Counted from the stretch's first letter, positions 26,792-36,040 are shown. The stretch: DNA of 64,000 bases from Longilinea arvoryzae (GCF_001050235.1 NZ_DF967972.1:3624724-3688723), one strand, 5' to 3'. Notes: a model not told the origin generated them from the letters alone. Numbers and translations are program-made.

Positions 26792-26820
26792 ACTGCCGCC
26801 AACGCCGGGCGGCAGTTCTC
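26792..26820 (+). terminator. Terminator-like hairpin after tRNA-Val
   Basis: ACTGCCGCC (26792-800) pairs with GGCGGCAGT (26808-816), followed by TCTCTTT. Confidence 0.65.
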
Positions 26821-26970
26821 TTTAACATCCCATCCGTGCACCATCGAGGTGCGACCTGATCGGTGACTCGAGCGCATCCGGTTGGAACGGAGGAGAATCG
26901 GACCCTTTTTATCATATGTGATAGATTCGATTGACGTACTTCAAAATTGGTGAAATAATGGGAAAATCGG

Positions 26971-26996
26971 TAACCTGATTGTCAGGTTATCTTTTC
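26971..26996 (+). promoter_or_regulatory. Perfect hairpin in the leader of the LRR protein gene
   Basis: TAACCTGA (26971-78) and TCAGGTTA (26982-89) form a perfect 8-pair stem with a 3-base loop, followed by TCTTTTC. It lies 32 bases before the chosen start. It may be an operator, an attenuator or the end of an upstream RNA. The rest of 26821-27021 is A/T-rich with no gene seen. Confidence 0.4.
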
Positions 26997-27021
26997 GATG
27001 ATCATTCTGGGGGAGTCAATT

Positions 27022-30003
27022 ATGGTAATTTCATTGCAGAAATTTTTTTCTCGAAATTATTTATTCGGACTTTTGATTATTCTTCTGCTTCTCTTCCAAC
27101 CAAGCCTTCTCGTCCGGGCCCAAACCCCGGATCCTTTTACCTCCTGCGCGGCAATATCAGGCATTCCGGGCGCCGAATGCGAGGTCCTGGTTGCACTTTA
27201 TAACAGCACTAACGGGAGCAATTGGACCAACCACACCCACTGGCTGGAGACAAACACCCCGGAAGATTGGTACGGCGTGATCGTTTCGAACGGCCATGTC
27301 TATCGCGTTCTGCTGATGTCCAACAACCTGGTGGGAACCATTCCACCGGAGTTGGGAAACCTGACCGACCTGCGTTCCCTGGACCTTTCGGGAAACCAGT
27401 TGACCGGCACCATTCCGGCCAGTTTGAACAACCTCACCCAATTGGCCTATCTCTACCTGTCGTCCAACCAGTTGAGCGGCGGCATTCCCACCGGATTATC
27501 CAACCTCCTCGAACTGGATCTCTCGAACAACCTGATCTCCGGATCCATCCCCCCGGCCATTCAGGGCTTAAGTCACCTGAAAACGCTATATCTGTTTTAC
27601 AACCAGTTGGCCGGTTCGATACCGCCCGAGCTGGGGAATCTGGCCAATCTCGTCAGCCTGAATTTATCGCACAACCAGCTTTCCGGTTCCATCCCGGAAA
27701 ATCTTGGCAATCTGTCCAATTTGACTTCGCTGTACATGACGAACAATGCCCTGGGAGGCAGCATTCCGCCTCAATTCGGAAATCTATCCAATCTGGTCTG
27801 GCTGGTTCTTTCGGATAATCAAATCAACGGATCGATACCCTCTCAACTGGGAAACCTGAGCCACCTCAAATGGTTGATTGCAAACGATAACCGCCTCTCC
27901 GGATCGATTCCGCCGGAGTTGGGCCAGTTGGCTGCCCTGACCCGTCTGGAACTTTCCTATAATGCTTCACTGACGGGCGATTTACCGGCTTCTCTGGGAA
28001 ATTTGGCAAATCTGGAATCGCTGCTCGTTTCCTCGACGGATCTGTCGGGTTCGATCCCCGACCCGCAATTCCTTGCTCTCACGCATCTCTCGATTTTCCA
28101 TTTTTCCGGAACGCAAATATGCGAGCCCAATAATGAGGCGTTTCTGGACTGGAAAGCCAGCGTACCCACCTGGGTGAGTACCGGCCTGTTATGTGCATTT
28201 CCGAATGGAATCCAGGTCACCGGGAAAATCACCGATCAGAACGGAACCCCCGTTTCGAATGTCGACCTCGCCATTGGCGGCCCGGTGCTCATCTCGAATA
28301 TCAAGACGCTATCGGATGGCAGTTATTCGATTCTCCTTCCCGTAATGGGCGTCTACACATTCACGCCAGGTCTGGCAGGTTATCAGTTCTATCCGGTCTC
28401 GCTGGCCATCCAGGTCCATCGTATTCGCAGTGAGCAAAATTTTCGCGCCCGGGCTGTGAATTGCTACTCGGCGGGTGTTCCCAACGGCCAGCCCTGCACG
28501 AACCAGACCTATTCCTCGGTTTTCCAATTGCCGATCCAGCTCAGTTATGCCGACGATTTCGCTTTGCAGGACGAAGATTTTTCGAACGGCCTGATCACTT
28601 CCTGGTTCGACCACACCGCCGGATCATCCGTTCCACCCGCTACCAGCATCGAATTGCACGACGGGCAGACCTATTCGAGCCTGACCGAAAATCTGCTCAA
28701 TGGAGTGTCCTGCTTCAACCGGCATTGTTCGAATCATCTGATGGGCACGGGCATCAAGGCCCCGGCTGGAGAAACGGATACGCAAATATACCCGGCAGCC
28801 TCCGGCGTCGTCACCGAAATCTGCGACCCTGGAATTCGCGGCGCCTGCGAGCGCGATTCGAGGTTGGGCCGTTACGTGCTCGTCCAACATTCCGGCACGC
28901 CGTATGCCACCCTTTACGGCCATCTGGCTGCCATTCCGACCGATCTCCTTCAGGGCAATCCGGTCAGCGTTTCCAGCGTCATTGGAAGCATGGGTGGGTC
29001 GGGCGGCCGTCCGTTGAGGGAGGATTACTGGCCCCGCCAGCTTTTCTTCATGGTGTTCTTCAACGGCGCCAACGCCAGCCCCTGGACCCCGAATACGGCT
29101 GAAACCGTCGATCCCTTTGGCTGGCAGCCTTACGATGAACGTCCGGACGATTGGATGATGCCAAGCGCCCTGCTCTGGAAGGACGCGCATGCCATCCGCA
29201 GTGAAGCGCCGGATACGGATAGCAGCGTGCTTTCCAGCGACGGCGTGACCTTGAATATCCCTGGCGAAACCCTCCAGGTGGGGCAGATCATCACACTGGC
29301 CGATTCTACGCTGGGCACCGCTCTGGATGCCAACCTGCGATCGGTTTGGCGCTCCTTCCAGGTCAAAATCTTCGACAGCACTAACCATTGGTCGATGCTG
29401 AATGATATCGCGTCGCCGGTTTCCGCTCAAATCGATTATTCGCAGGCCAACCTGGCCCATCTGGACCCGGAGCAAGTTACGCTCTATCAGCTCGTCGATC
29501 AGAATTGGCTTCCCATGGCCACCACCCGCCGGAACGGCGTTGCCGCCGCGAATCTTCTTTCCGGCGGAAAATTCGCCCTGGCTGCCCCGCTTGTATGCGC
29601 CCAGGATATCCAGGAGCCCTACGATGACGCGCCGGATCCATATAAGCTCGCTGAGCCCTGGAATGGCACCGCGCCACTGGATCGCACTTTCGACACGCCC
29701 ACCGACCAGGACTGGATTCCGGTGGAAATGATGGCCGGCATCACCTACACCTTCCAGCTCACCCCCGCCGGCGAAAATATCGATGGCGCCTTATCCATTT
29801 ACGCGCCGGACGGCACCACTTTGCTGGCCGCGGCGGATCCAGCGGAGACGCATAGCGCGCAAATCGTGTTCACCGCGGACGCAACCGGCACCTATTTCCT
29901 GAGCGCCTCCCAGGCGGCTGGCAGCGTTTCGGCTTGCGACGTCTATCAGATCCGCGAGGAAAATGACGCCAGATTCCTGTATATACCCCTGGTTCAACGC
30001 TGA
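27022..30003 (+). CDS. Secreted plant-type LRR protein with M23-like (degenerate) and PPC domains
   Basis: 993 residues, signal peptide about 1-33. Repeats of the plant-type 'LxxLxxLxLxxNxLxGxIPxxLGNL' cover about 93-365. Next is a carboxypeptidase-regulatory/Cna-like domain (395-470, 'VTGKITDQNGTPVSNVDLAI'), then an M23/LytM-like domain (571-685) with 'YVLVQHSGTPYATLYGHL', and a C-terminal pre-peptidase (PPC) domain (873-976). The M23 domain lacks the usual metal ligands: 'HLMGTGI' has Gly where Asp is expected, and the HxH near its end is replaced by 'RQLFFMVF'. It is thus probably a binding, not a cleaving, domain. The ATG at 27022 follows GGGGGAG. Confidence 0.8.
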   Translation: MVISLQKFFSRNYLFGLLIILLLLFQPSLLVRAQTPDPFTSCAAISGIPGAECEVLVALYNSTNGSNWTNHTHWLETNTPEDWYGVIVSNGHVYRVLLMSNNLVGTIPPELGNLTDLRSLDLSGNQLTGTIPASLNNLTQLAYLYLSSNQLSGGIPTGLSNLLELDLSNNLISGSIPPAIQGLSHLKTLYLFYNQLAGSIPPELGNLANLVSLNLSHNQLSGSIPENLGNLSNLTSLYMTNNALGGSIPPQFGNLSNLVWLVLSDNQINGSIPSQLGNLSHLKWLIANDNRLSGSIPPELGQLAALTRLELSYNASLTGDLPASLGNLANLESLLVSSTDLSGSIPDPQFLALTHLSIFHFSGTQICEPNNEAFLDWKASVPTWVSTGLLCAFPNGIQVTGKITDQNGTPVSNVDLAIGGPVLISNIKTLSDGSYSILLPVMGVYTFTPGLAGYQFYPVSLAIQVHRIRSEQNFRARAVNCYSAGVPNGQPCTNQTYSSVFQLPIQLSYADDFALQDEDFSNGLITSWFDHTAGSSVPPATSIELHDGQTYSSLTENLLNGVSCFNRHCSNHLMGTGIKAPAGETDTQIYPAASGVVTEICDPGIRGACERDSRLGRYVLVQHSGTPYATLYGHLAAIPTDLLQGNPVSVSSVIGSMGGSGGRPLREDYWPRQLFFMVFFNGANASPWTPNTAETVDPFGWQPYDERPDDWMMPSALLWKDAHAIRSEAPDTDSSVLSSDGVTLNIPGETLQVGQIITLADSTLGTALDANLRSVWRSFQVKIFDSTNHWSMLNDIASPVSAQIDYSQANLAHLDPEQVTLYQLVDQNWLPMATTRRNGVAAANLLSGGKFALAAPLVCAQDIQEPYDDAPDPYKLAEPWNGTAPLDRTFDTPTDQDWIPVEMMAGITYTFQLTPAGENIDGALSIYAPDGTTLLAAADPAETHSAQIVFTADATGTYFLSASQAAGSVSACDVYQIREENDARFLYIPLVQR

Positions 30004-30190
30004 CCCGAAGAGCTGATCGACCTCATCCGCGGATTTGTTTGATCGATAAGCCGGATGGAGAAATATTTATATCGTTCCCGCGAATATCCTCGGGTGCGAT
30101 AATGAGCTTTGTTACTTGACCATTTTGGCCAAATTTGAAAAAATTAACCCAGTTGGATCATTTGATTTTGGATTTCCATGAGGTTATGTC

Positions 30191-31036
30191 ATGAAACTGG
30201 TTACTTATGATATTGCCGGCCGCCGGGGGATTGGCGCGCTGAAAAATGACGCCGTCATCGATCTGACCGCCGCCGGGCTGCCTGCCAGCATGCGCGAATT
30301 GATCGCCGGCGGGGCCGCCCTTCTGCAAAGCGCCGCCCGCATCGAGAAACCCGTGCTGCCCTTGAAAGGCCTTCATCTGCTGGCGCCCGTGCCGGACCCG
30401 CAAAAGGTCGTCGCCATCGGATTGAACTATATGGACCACTGCCGCGAACAAAATGTGGCCGTGCCGACCAAACCCCTGGTGTTTGCCAAATTTCCTTCTT
30501 CCATCATCGGACCCGAGGCGCCCATTTACTACGATCCCGCGCTGACCAATCAGGTCGATTGGGAAGCCGAGTTGGGCGTGATCATCGGTAAACGCGCACG
30601 CAACGTCAAACGCGCTGAAGCGCTCTCGTATGTTTTTGGGTATACCCCCCTGAACGATGTTTCGGCGCGCGACCTGCAGTTTGGCGACAAGCAATGGGTG
30701 CGCGGCAAGAGTCTGGATACTTTCTGCCCCTTCGGCCCCGCCATCACCACGGCGGATGAAATCCCTGATCCGCAAAAGTTACACATCTACAGCCGCGTCA
30801 ACGGAATGACGATGCAAGATTCCTCCACTTCCGAGATGATCTTCCCGGTGGACGAACTGGTTGCCTTCCTCTCCAACGCCTTCACCCTCGAACCCGGCGA
30901 TGTCATCGCCACCGGCACACCCAATGGTGTGGGCGTCTTCCGCACCCCCAAGGTTTTTCTGCAAAACGGCGACCGCGTGGAAATCGAGATCGAAAACCTG
31001 GGCGTGCTCCTCAACCCGGTCGTCACCACGGCCTGA
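30191..31036 (+). CDS. Fumarylacetoacetate hydrolase family protein (FAHD1/acylpyruvase-like)
   Basis: 281 residues. The C-terminal FAH domain shows 'KVVAIGLNYMDHCREQN', the metal-binding 'DWEAELGVIIGKRARNV', 'GYTPLNDVSARDLQ', 'KSLDTFCPFGPAI' and 'GTPNGVGVFRTP'. Such enzymes hydrolyse acylpyruvates or decarboxylate oxaloacetate with Mg2+; the substrate cannot be read from sequence. The 187-base gap before it shows no gene and only weak inverted repeats. Convergent with the agmatine operon. Confidence 0.88.
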   Translation: MKLVTYDIAGRRGIGALKNDAVIDLTAAGLPASMRELIAGGAALLQSAARIEKPVLPLKGLHLLAPVPDPQKVVAIGLNYMDHCREQNVAVPTKPLVFAKFPSSIIGPEAPIYYDPALTNQVDWEAELGVIIGKRARNVKRAEALSYVFGYTPLNDVSARDLQFGDKQWVRGKSLDTFCPFGPAITTADEIPDPQKLHIYSRVNGMTMQDSSTSEMIFPVDELVAFLSNAFTLEPGDVIATGTPNGVGVFRTPKVFLQNGDRVEIEIENLGVLLNPVVTTA

Positions 31037-31059
31037 ACTCTCGATCCAGTACATACAAA

Positions 31060-31090
31060 ATCCGCCGGCTCAAACGCCCGGCGGATTTTT
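31060..31090. terminator. Bidirectional terminator between the FAH gene and aguA
   Basis: ATCCGCCGG (31060-68) pairs with CCGGCGGAT (31078-86), with T-run 31086-90 on the plus strand and AAAA at 31057-60 on the other side. Confidence 0.88.
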
Positions 31091-31104
31091 CGATCAAAAA
31101 ATAT

Positions 31105-32208
31105 TTACGATTTGGATTTTGCAGCCGGCTGCTGCTGGGTGATGCAATGAATGTTGCCGCCGCCGAGCAAAATCTCGCGCGCGTACACACCCACCACCTT
31201 GCGTTCCGGCATCAATTTCTGCAGGGTCTCCAGCGCGGCAGCATCGTGCGGATCGTTGAACACCGGCACGATGGCGCCTCCATTGACCATGAAGAAGTTG
31301 ACATACGATCCGGCCAGCCGGTCGCCCGTCTGGCGCGGGAGCGTGCCTTCGATGGCATCCACGCCGCCGCTCTCGGCATCGGTGATGTAGATCGGCCCGG
31401 GCTGGTAGATCTTGTGAACTTCCAGCTTGCGGCCGCGTGCATCCGTGGCATGGATCAGGCGCTCATAGGCATCGTTCGAAATCTCGTACTGCGGGTCGTT
31501 CTTATCGTCCGTCCAGGTCAGCGCAACCACACCCGGCCGGATGAAACAGCAAATGTTATCCACGTGGCCGTTGGTCTCGTCGTTGTAAACGCCCTTATCC
31601 AACCAGATGATCTTCTGGACGTTCAGATATTCCTGCAGATTGGCTTCGATTTCAGCCTTGCTGAGCTGCGGATTGCGGTTCTTGTTCAGCAGACACTCTT
31701 CCGTGACCATCAGCGTGCCTTCGCCGTCCACGTGAATGGAACCACCTTCCAACACCATCGGCGCCTTGTAACGGTCGACCCGTTCGATGTCGGCGACTTT
31801 CCGGGCCACCAGGTCGTCCTGGTCCCATGGGAAATATAAGCCCCCGTCCAGGCCGCCCCAGGCGTTGAATTCCCAATCGATGGCGCGCACCTCTTTACCG
31901 TTATTGACAAAAGTCGGGCCGCAATCGCGAATCCAGGAATCGTTGTTGCTCATTTCGACCACGCGAACCCGGGAAGGCAGCATGTTGCGCGCGTTGCCGA
32001 ACTGGGCGGCGGAAACGCCCATGGTCAGCGGTTCGAACTGACTGATGGCGGTTGCCACATCTAGGAAAGCCTTCTGGGCGGGTTTGGCGCCCAGCCGCCA
32101 GTTGTCGGGGCGTTCCGGCCACAACATCCACGAACCATCGTGGCGTTCGAACTCGCCCGGCATATGGAAACCATCTTTGCGCGGCGTACTCTCGATCAAT
32201 GCTGTCAT
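31105..32208 (-). CDS. aguA: Agmatine deiminase
   Basis: 367 residues. The nucleophile is Cys at about 355 in '[13 protein letters not shown]'. '[11 protein letters not shown]', '[13 protein letters not shown]', '[22 protein letters not shown]' and '[14 protein letters not shown]' are family hallmarks (peptidyl-arginine-deiminase-like fold). It converts agmatine to N-carbamoylputrescine and ammonia. The start at 32208 follows AGGAGG. Last gene of the regulator-ptc-permease-aguA unit. Confidence 0.95.
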   Translation of the reverse strand: MTALIESTPRKDGFHMPGEFERHDGSWMLWPERPDNWRLGAKPAQKAFLDVATAISQFEPLTMGVSAAQFGNARNMLPSRVRVVEMSNNDSWIRDCGPTFVNNGKEVRAIDWEFNAWGGLDGGLYFPWDQDDLVARKVADIERVDRYKAPMVLEGGSIHVDGEGTLMVTEECLLNKNRNPQLSKAEIEANLQEYLNVQKIIWLDKGVYNDETNGHVDNICCFIRPGVVALTWTDDKNDPQYEISNDAYERLIHATDARGRKLEVHKIYQPGPIYITDAESGGVDAIEGTLPRQTGDRLAGSYVNFFMVNGGAIVPVFNDPHDAAALETLQKLMPERKVVGVYAREILLGGGNIHCITQQQPAAKSKS

Positions 32209-32265
32209 AGAAATACCTCCTGTAAAAACCGGGGGATGAAGTTTCATCCCCCGGAATGATCCTGA

Positions 32266-33660
32266 TTAAGCTTTTTTCTTGCGGTTGATCATAAACTCGC
32301 CGACGATCAGCGTCAGCGCCACACCGATCAACACCGGGCCGGCGTAAGCCCAATCGATGGGCGAACCCGGAACCCAGACGAAGAAGACGATAGCCTGAAT
32401 GATGAAGATCATGCAGATCACGGTAACGATCGTGGCAACGGTGTTGCCGCCCGGCATCTTATACGGTCGCTCGATATCCGGTTCGGTCTTGCGCAGCTTG
32501 AGGAAAGCCGGGAATAGGGCCAGATAGGGCAGCAGGAATACCATCGAAGAGAAGGCGAACAGCGTCCAAAACAGGTCTTCAGCGGAACCGGCCATGAAAG
32601 CGTAGATGATGAGAACGACGGTCGAAACGATGCCCGTGATGATGAAGGCGCCGCTTGGGGTCTTATTGACGGGGTGCATCTTGCCAAACACAGCCGGCAA
32701 CTCGCCTTCAACCGCCGCTTCGGCTGCGGTCCGGTTGGCGCCCATGGTCCAGGTGACCATGTTGGAGAGGAAGGTATACAGCGCGCCGATGCCCAGGATG
32801 GTTACGAGCACGCCGCCCACTCCGCTTTCACCCAGCAGAATCTTGAGGGTATCCACGATACCCGAGATCAGGCCAAGGTCTTCCAGCGGCAGCGCCATGA
32901 GCATGCCAACGGTGCCGAGGATGTAGAACAGGGCAATGAGCAGACCCGACACGACGATGGCGATCGGAATATCCCGTTTCGGATTTTCCATCTCTTCACC
33001 CGCGCCGGACATCAATTCAAAACCCATAAAGTTGTAGACGATCACCGGCAGGAACGCCAGACCGGCATCCCAGTTAGGCAGCAGGTTGGTGAAGGACAGA
33101 TCGTTGGCAACGCCGTTCCGGGTCGCATAAATGATGCCGCCCACGCCCAGCACAATCATGATCAGCACCTTGATGAACGCGCCGATGTTGGGCACCCACT
33201 TGCCCGTATCCAGAGCCATGATGCCGATACCGACGGTCACCCAGGTCATCACGATGGCCAGGGCAATCTGCATCCACATGCTCATATCCGGGAAAAACAG
33301 TTGGGCAAACACGCCCGAGAACATGACAAAAACCGAGGGCATCCACAGGGCCACGTTGATCCAGTAGAGCCAGGTGGTTCGGGCAGCCCAGCGCTCGCCA
33401 AATGCGCGTTTGACCCACACATACAGACCGCCCTGCTCGGGATAGGTGGTGCCTAATTCGGCTGTGATCAGGCCGTATGGGATGAAGAACAACACCAGGG
33501 TGATGATCCACCATGAGATCGAAGACGGTCCGATGGCCGCGGAGGGGGCCAGCGTATCGATAACCAGAATGGCGGCCACAGTAAAGAGGGTCATATCCAG
33601 CAAACGGAACGCCTTCTTGAAGCCGCCACCTTTCTTGGTTTCTACTGCTTGTGTTGTCAT
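32266..33660 (-). CDS. APC-family amino acid/polyamine permease (probable agmatine or putrescine carrier)
   Basis: 464 residues, about 12 membrane helices. APC-family features include 'IPYGLITAELGTTYPEQGGLYVWVKRAFG' around helices 2-3 and 'VYNFMGFELMSGAGEEMENPKRDIP' in helix 6. It lies between the genes for agmatine deiminase and putrescine carbamoyltransferase. Agmatine uptake or agmatine/putrescine exchange is the natural role, by context only. Confidence 0.85.
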   Translation of the reverse strand: MTTQAVETKKGGGFKKAFRLLDMTLFTVAAILVIDTLAPSAAIGPSSISWWIITLVLFFIPYGLITAELGTTYPEQGGLYVWVKRAFGERWAARTTWLYWINVALWMPSVFVMFSGVFAQLFFPDMSMWMQIALAIVMTWVTVGIGIMALDTGKWVPNIGAFIKVLIMIVLGVGGIIYATRNGVANDLSFTNLLPNWDAGLAFLPVIVYNFMGFELMSGAGEEMENPKRDIPIAIVVSGLLIALFYILGTVGMLMALPLEDLGLISGIVDTLKILLGESGVGGVLVTILGIGALYTFLSNMVTWTMGANRTAAEAAVEGELPAVFGKMHPVNKTPSGAFIITGIVSTVVLIIYAFMAGSAEDLFWTLFAFSSMVFLLPYLALFPAFLKLRKTEPDIERPYKMPGGNTVATIVTVICMIFIIQAIVFFVWVPGSPIDWAYAGPVLIGVALTLIVGEFMINRKKKA

Positions 33661-33745
33661 AAGTATTCTCCTGTGCTCTCACAAACGAAGGAAGAAAATT
33701 TCACCGCCTGGCGTGGAAATCCGTCAGGCGATGAATGAATTTGGA

Positions 33746-34759
33746 TTAAAGCCTGCCGTCGAGGAAATTCTGGATTCGCCCGGCGTGAAATGCCTTGAGT
33801 TCTTCGCTCGGCCGCTTCAACAACGGGTAGACCAACCACACCAGAATGCCTTTTTCAGTATGCAGACGATTTTCAGCCTGGTCGAAGATGATCGATTGCG
33901 CCGAATCCAGCACCTCGTCGGTCGCTTCGACGCCGCGGGAGGCCGGCAGGCAGTGCATCACCTTGCAATGGGCCGGCGCTTTCTTGAGCAGTTCCATGCG
34001 GACCTGATACGTCGGCATGAAGGCCGCCCGCCGTTCGGGAATCTGGTCTTCCTGCCCGACCCACCACCACAGATCGGTGTAGATGAAATCCGCATTTCGG
34101 ACTGCCGCGACCGGGTCTTCGGTGATGGTCAGCTTTGCGCCGGACACTTTGCAGTTGGCTTCCGCCCAGCTCACCCATTCGGCCGGGGCCTGATATTTCT
34201 TCGGCGCGGCGTGGGTGAAGTTGATGCCCAGGCGGGTGCAGATCAGCATCAGGGAGGACAGCACGTTGGTCGCATCGCCGATGAAGGTGACGTTCAGGTC
34301 TTCCATCTTCTTTCCGGCCGGCATGTGCTCCAGCATGGTGATCACATCGCAAACCACCTGCGTGGGATGGTTGTAGTCGGTCAGGCCGTTGATGACCGGG
34401 ACCGTGGCCTGGGCAGCCAGTCCGGTAATGGTTTCATGCTTGAGGGTGCGCGCCATGATCACATCGCACATGCGCGAGAGCACCTTGGCCGTGTCGCCCA
34501 GCGATTCGCGGACGCCCAGGTGAATCTCACCCGGCTTGAGGTACAGCGCGTGTCCGCCCAATTCGGTCATGGCGGTCTCAAAGGAGACCCGCGTGCGGGT
34601 GGAAGGCTCTTCAAAAATCATCGCCAGGGTGGCGTCCTGCAGCAACTTGGGCGTACAACCCTGCTTATCGGCCGCTTTGATCATGCGGGTCAATTCGATC
34701 AGTTCCAACAATTCTTCTTTGCTGAAATCCTGAGTATCAATGAAATTCCGGTAGTTCAT
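33746..34759 (-). CDS. Putrescine carbamoyltransferase
   Basis: 337 residues. It has the carbamoyl-phosphate loop 'STRTR' (53-57), 'DYNHPTQ', and 'HCLPASRGVEATDEV'. The 'HCLPA(S/T)RG' form, 'VTFIGDATNVLSSLMLICTR' and 'FDQAENRLHTEKGILVWL' match E. faecalis-type putrescine carbamoyltransferase rather than ornithine transcarbamylase. It would split N-carbamoylputrescine to putrescine and carbamoyl phosphate. A carbamate kinase to make ATP is not in the window. Start set by GGAG five bases before ATG 34759. Confidence 0.85.
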   Translation of the reverse strand: MNYRNFIDTQDFSKEELLELIELTRMIKAADKQGCTPKLLQDATLAMIFEEPSTRTRVSFETAMTELGGHALYLKPGEIHLGVRESLGDTAKVLSRMCDVIMARTLKHETITGLAAQATVPVINGLTDYNHPTQVVCDVITMLEHMPAGKKMEDLNVTFIGDATNVLSSLMLICTRLGINFTHAAPKKYQAPAEWVSWAEANCKVSGAKLTITEDPVAAVRNADFIYTDLWWWVGQEDQIPERRAAFMPTYQVRMELLKKAPAHCKVMHCLPASRGVEATDEVLDSAQSIIFDQAENRLHTEKGILVWLVYPLLKRPSEELKAFHAGRIQNFLDGRL

Positions 34760-34810
34760 TTTTTCTCCACTAAAAAGGTTGTGCAAATCGCGGTTATGCG
34801 ATGAAATGCC

Positions 34811-35308
34811 TTAATTTTCGTTATCGAGATGGGCGAAATCGTCTGCTTTTGGCAGCCACGAATCGATGTTGCGGATGATCCTCGGGACCAGCGCATAACC
34901 CGTGACGTGCACGCCCGGCACGGCCGGCAGCACCCGCCCCAGGAATTCGCGCATTTCTGCAATATCCTTGAACCGTCCTTCGATGGAAACTTCCTTTGTC
35001 CCCTGGCCCAACGCCAGATAGGTGATTTCCTGACGGTTCAAAAGGTTATCGATGGCGGCCTGTTCCTGTTCCGGATCCACTTCCAGAAAGATATCGACCG
35101 TGTTGACATACCCGAACGCGTGCGGATCGACGATCGATGTCAGCCGGATCGCGCCGGATTCCGCCATGCGGTCGATCCGATTGCGTACGGTTCGTTCATT
35201 GGCGCCGGTGAGTCTGGCAATGTCAGCGGCGGGCTGGCGCGCGTTCTCGCGCAAGGCCAGCAGGATCTGGTAATCCAATTCATCAAAAGGTGCGGGGGTT
35301 CGAGCCAT
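34811..35308 (-). CDS. Lrp/AsnC family transcriptional regulator
   Basis: 165 residues. N-terminal winged helix 'DELDYQILLALRENARQPAADIARLTG' with 'NERTVRNRIDRMAESGAI', then a RAM/AsnC ligand-binding domain ('YVNTVDIFLEVDPEQEQAAID'). It is the first gene of the agmatine operon, 51 bases before the carbamoyltransferase gene, so it is likely the operon's regulator, possibly with a polyamine as effector (inference). ATG 35308 follows GAGG. Confidence 0.92.
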   Translation of the reverse strand: MARTPAPFDELDYQILLALRENARQPAADIARLTGANERTVRNRIDRMAESGAIRLTSIVDPHAFGYVNTVDIFLEVDPEQEQAAIDNLLNRQEITYLALGQGTKEVSIEGRFKDIAEMREFLGRVLPAVPGVHVTGYALVPRIIRNIDSWLPKADDFAHLDNEN

Positions 35309-35344
35309 CACAGCCTCATTCTTGTCTATAATTAATTACCGTTT

Positions 35345-35362
35345 CGGAAATTATTATTTCCG
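35345..35362. promoter_or_regulatory. Probable operator of the Lrp/AsnC regulator
   Basis: CGGAAAT-TATT-ATTTCCG is a perfect 7-base inverted repeat, placed about +9 to +26 from the start predicted by the promoter at 35377-35405. That position suits repression of the regulator's own operon. The 13-mer CCGTTTCGGAAAT (35339-351) that overlaps it recurs exactly at 35470-482. Confidence 0.6.
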
Positions 35363-35376
35363 TTTATTACATGATT

Positions 35377-35405
35377 ATCATAGCAAGTATCGGGGTTGTT
35401 TTCAA
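35377..35405 (-). promoter_or_regulatory. Promoter of the agmatine operon
   Basis: On the minus strand: TTGAAA (35405-35400), 17-base spacer, TATGAT (35382-35377). Transcription would start near 35370, 62 bases before the regulator's ATG. Confidence 0.65.
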
Positions 35406-35467
35406 GCGCTTTTGCCGCGCTTGTGATATTTGTCACACTTTAATATGACTATTTCGGCATCATTATA

Positions 35468-35482
35468 TTCCGTTTCGGAAAT
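35468..35482. promoter_or_regulatory. Second copy of the Lrp/AsnC-type site, between divergent genes
   Basis: TTCCG-TTT-CGGAA is a perfect inverted repeat inside the exact repeat CCGTTTCGGAAAT. It lies 131 bases from the first copy and 85 bases before the DUF2892 gene, so it could affect either direction. Confidence 0.5.
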
Positions 35483-35566
35483 ATATAAATCACGCGTCTT
35501 ATGTAACTTATTTTTAGTTTTAGCATCTAAATTGTAGAATTCGAAATTGAAGATCTGGAGTAGAAA

Positions 35567-35770
35567 ATGTCCTATATTAACGAATCCAATATCGATCGTA
35601 TCATTCGCGTCATCCTGGGCGTCATCATGCTGGTTCTGGGTTGGGCAAACATCCTTCCGGGCGCGCTGGGCATCGTTTTTCGCTATCTGGCTTTTTTGCC
35701 GCTGCTCACCGGATTGATCGGTTTCTGCCCGGCTTACGCAATCTTGAAGATCCGAACGAACAAGCATTAA
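35567..35770 (+). CDS. DUF2892 small membrane protein
   Basis: 67 residues with two membrane helices. 'NIDRIIRVILGVIMLVLGW' and 'LPLLTGLIGFCPAYAILKI' are the DUF2892 pattern, including the single Cys of 'GFCPxY'. The function is unknown; it is often found with rhodanese or sulfur-transfer domains. Preceded by TGGAG. Two tandem hairpins follow the gene. Confidence 0.9.
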   Translation: MSYINESNIDRIIRVILGVIMLVLGWANILPGALGIVFRYLAFLPLLTGLIGFCPAYAILKIRTNKH

Positions 35771-35772
35771 AC

Positions 35773-35838
35773 TCGATGGCAATCAGCCATCGACTCGACC
35801 CGATAACGACCGTGATGCAGGAAATTGCATCACGGCCG
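35773..35838 (+). terminator. Two tandem hairpins after the DUF2892 gene
   Basis: TCGATGGC/GCCATCGA (35773-35793) and CGACCGTGATGCA (35807-819)/TGCATCACGGCCG (35826-838, one mismatch). No T-run follows, so they may terminate poorly or protect the mRNA end. Confidence 0.5.
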
Positions 35839-35854
35839 TGGAGTATCTTGATGA

Positions 35855-36040
35855 CATCTGAATAATTCGGCTCTGCTTCTGCTTGGCTTGAATATCACCG
35901 GCCTACCCGGGGCGCTGCTGGTTCTGGTTGGCGGCGTGATCATCTTCAGCGCCTTCTACGATCAGCGCCCAATCGATCAAGCGGTCCGGACGCGCTTGAA
36001 AACATTACTGAAACGCATGCATTCCCGGTCAATGATATAA
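35855..36040 (+). pseudogene. Start-less reading frame, likely remnant of a DUF2892-like membrane protein
   Basis: Sixty-one open codons with no ATG or GTG near the beginning (a TTG at 35888 is possible). They read as a hydrophobic span 'LLLLGLNITGLPGALLVLVG' then GVIIF, followed by a basic tail with 'FSAFYDQRPIDQAVRTRLK'. The tail looks like the end of larger DUF2892-type proteins. The stop TAA lies within the -10 box of the next gene. It may be a decayed copy or a very short TTG-started gene. Confidence 0.4.

Noticed and set aside
28735..29075. An active M23 endopeptidase domain
   Set aside because: The metal-binding Asp and the HxH motif cannot be found at the expected places.
33746..34759. 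Ornithine carbamoyltransferase
   Set aside because: The active-site stretch HCLPASRG, the overall likeness to putrescine carbamoyltransferase and the agmatine deiminase gene in the same unit favour putrescine as substrate.
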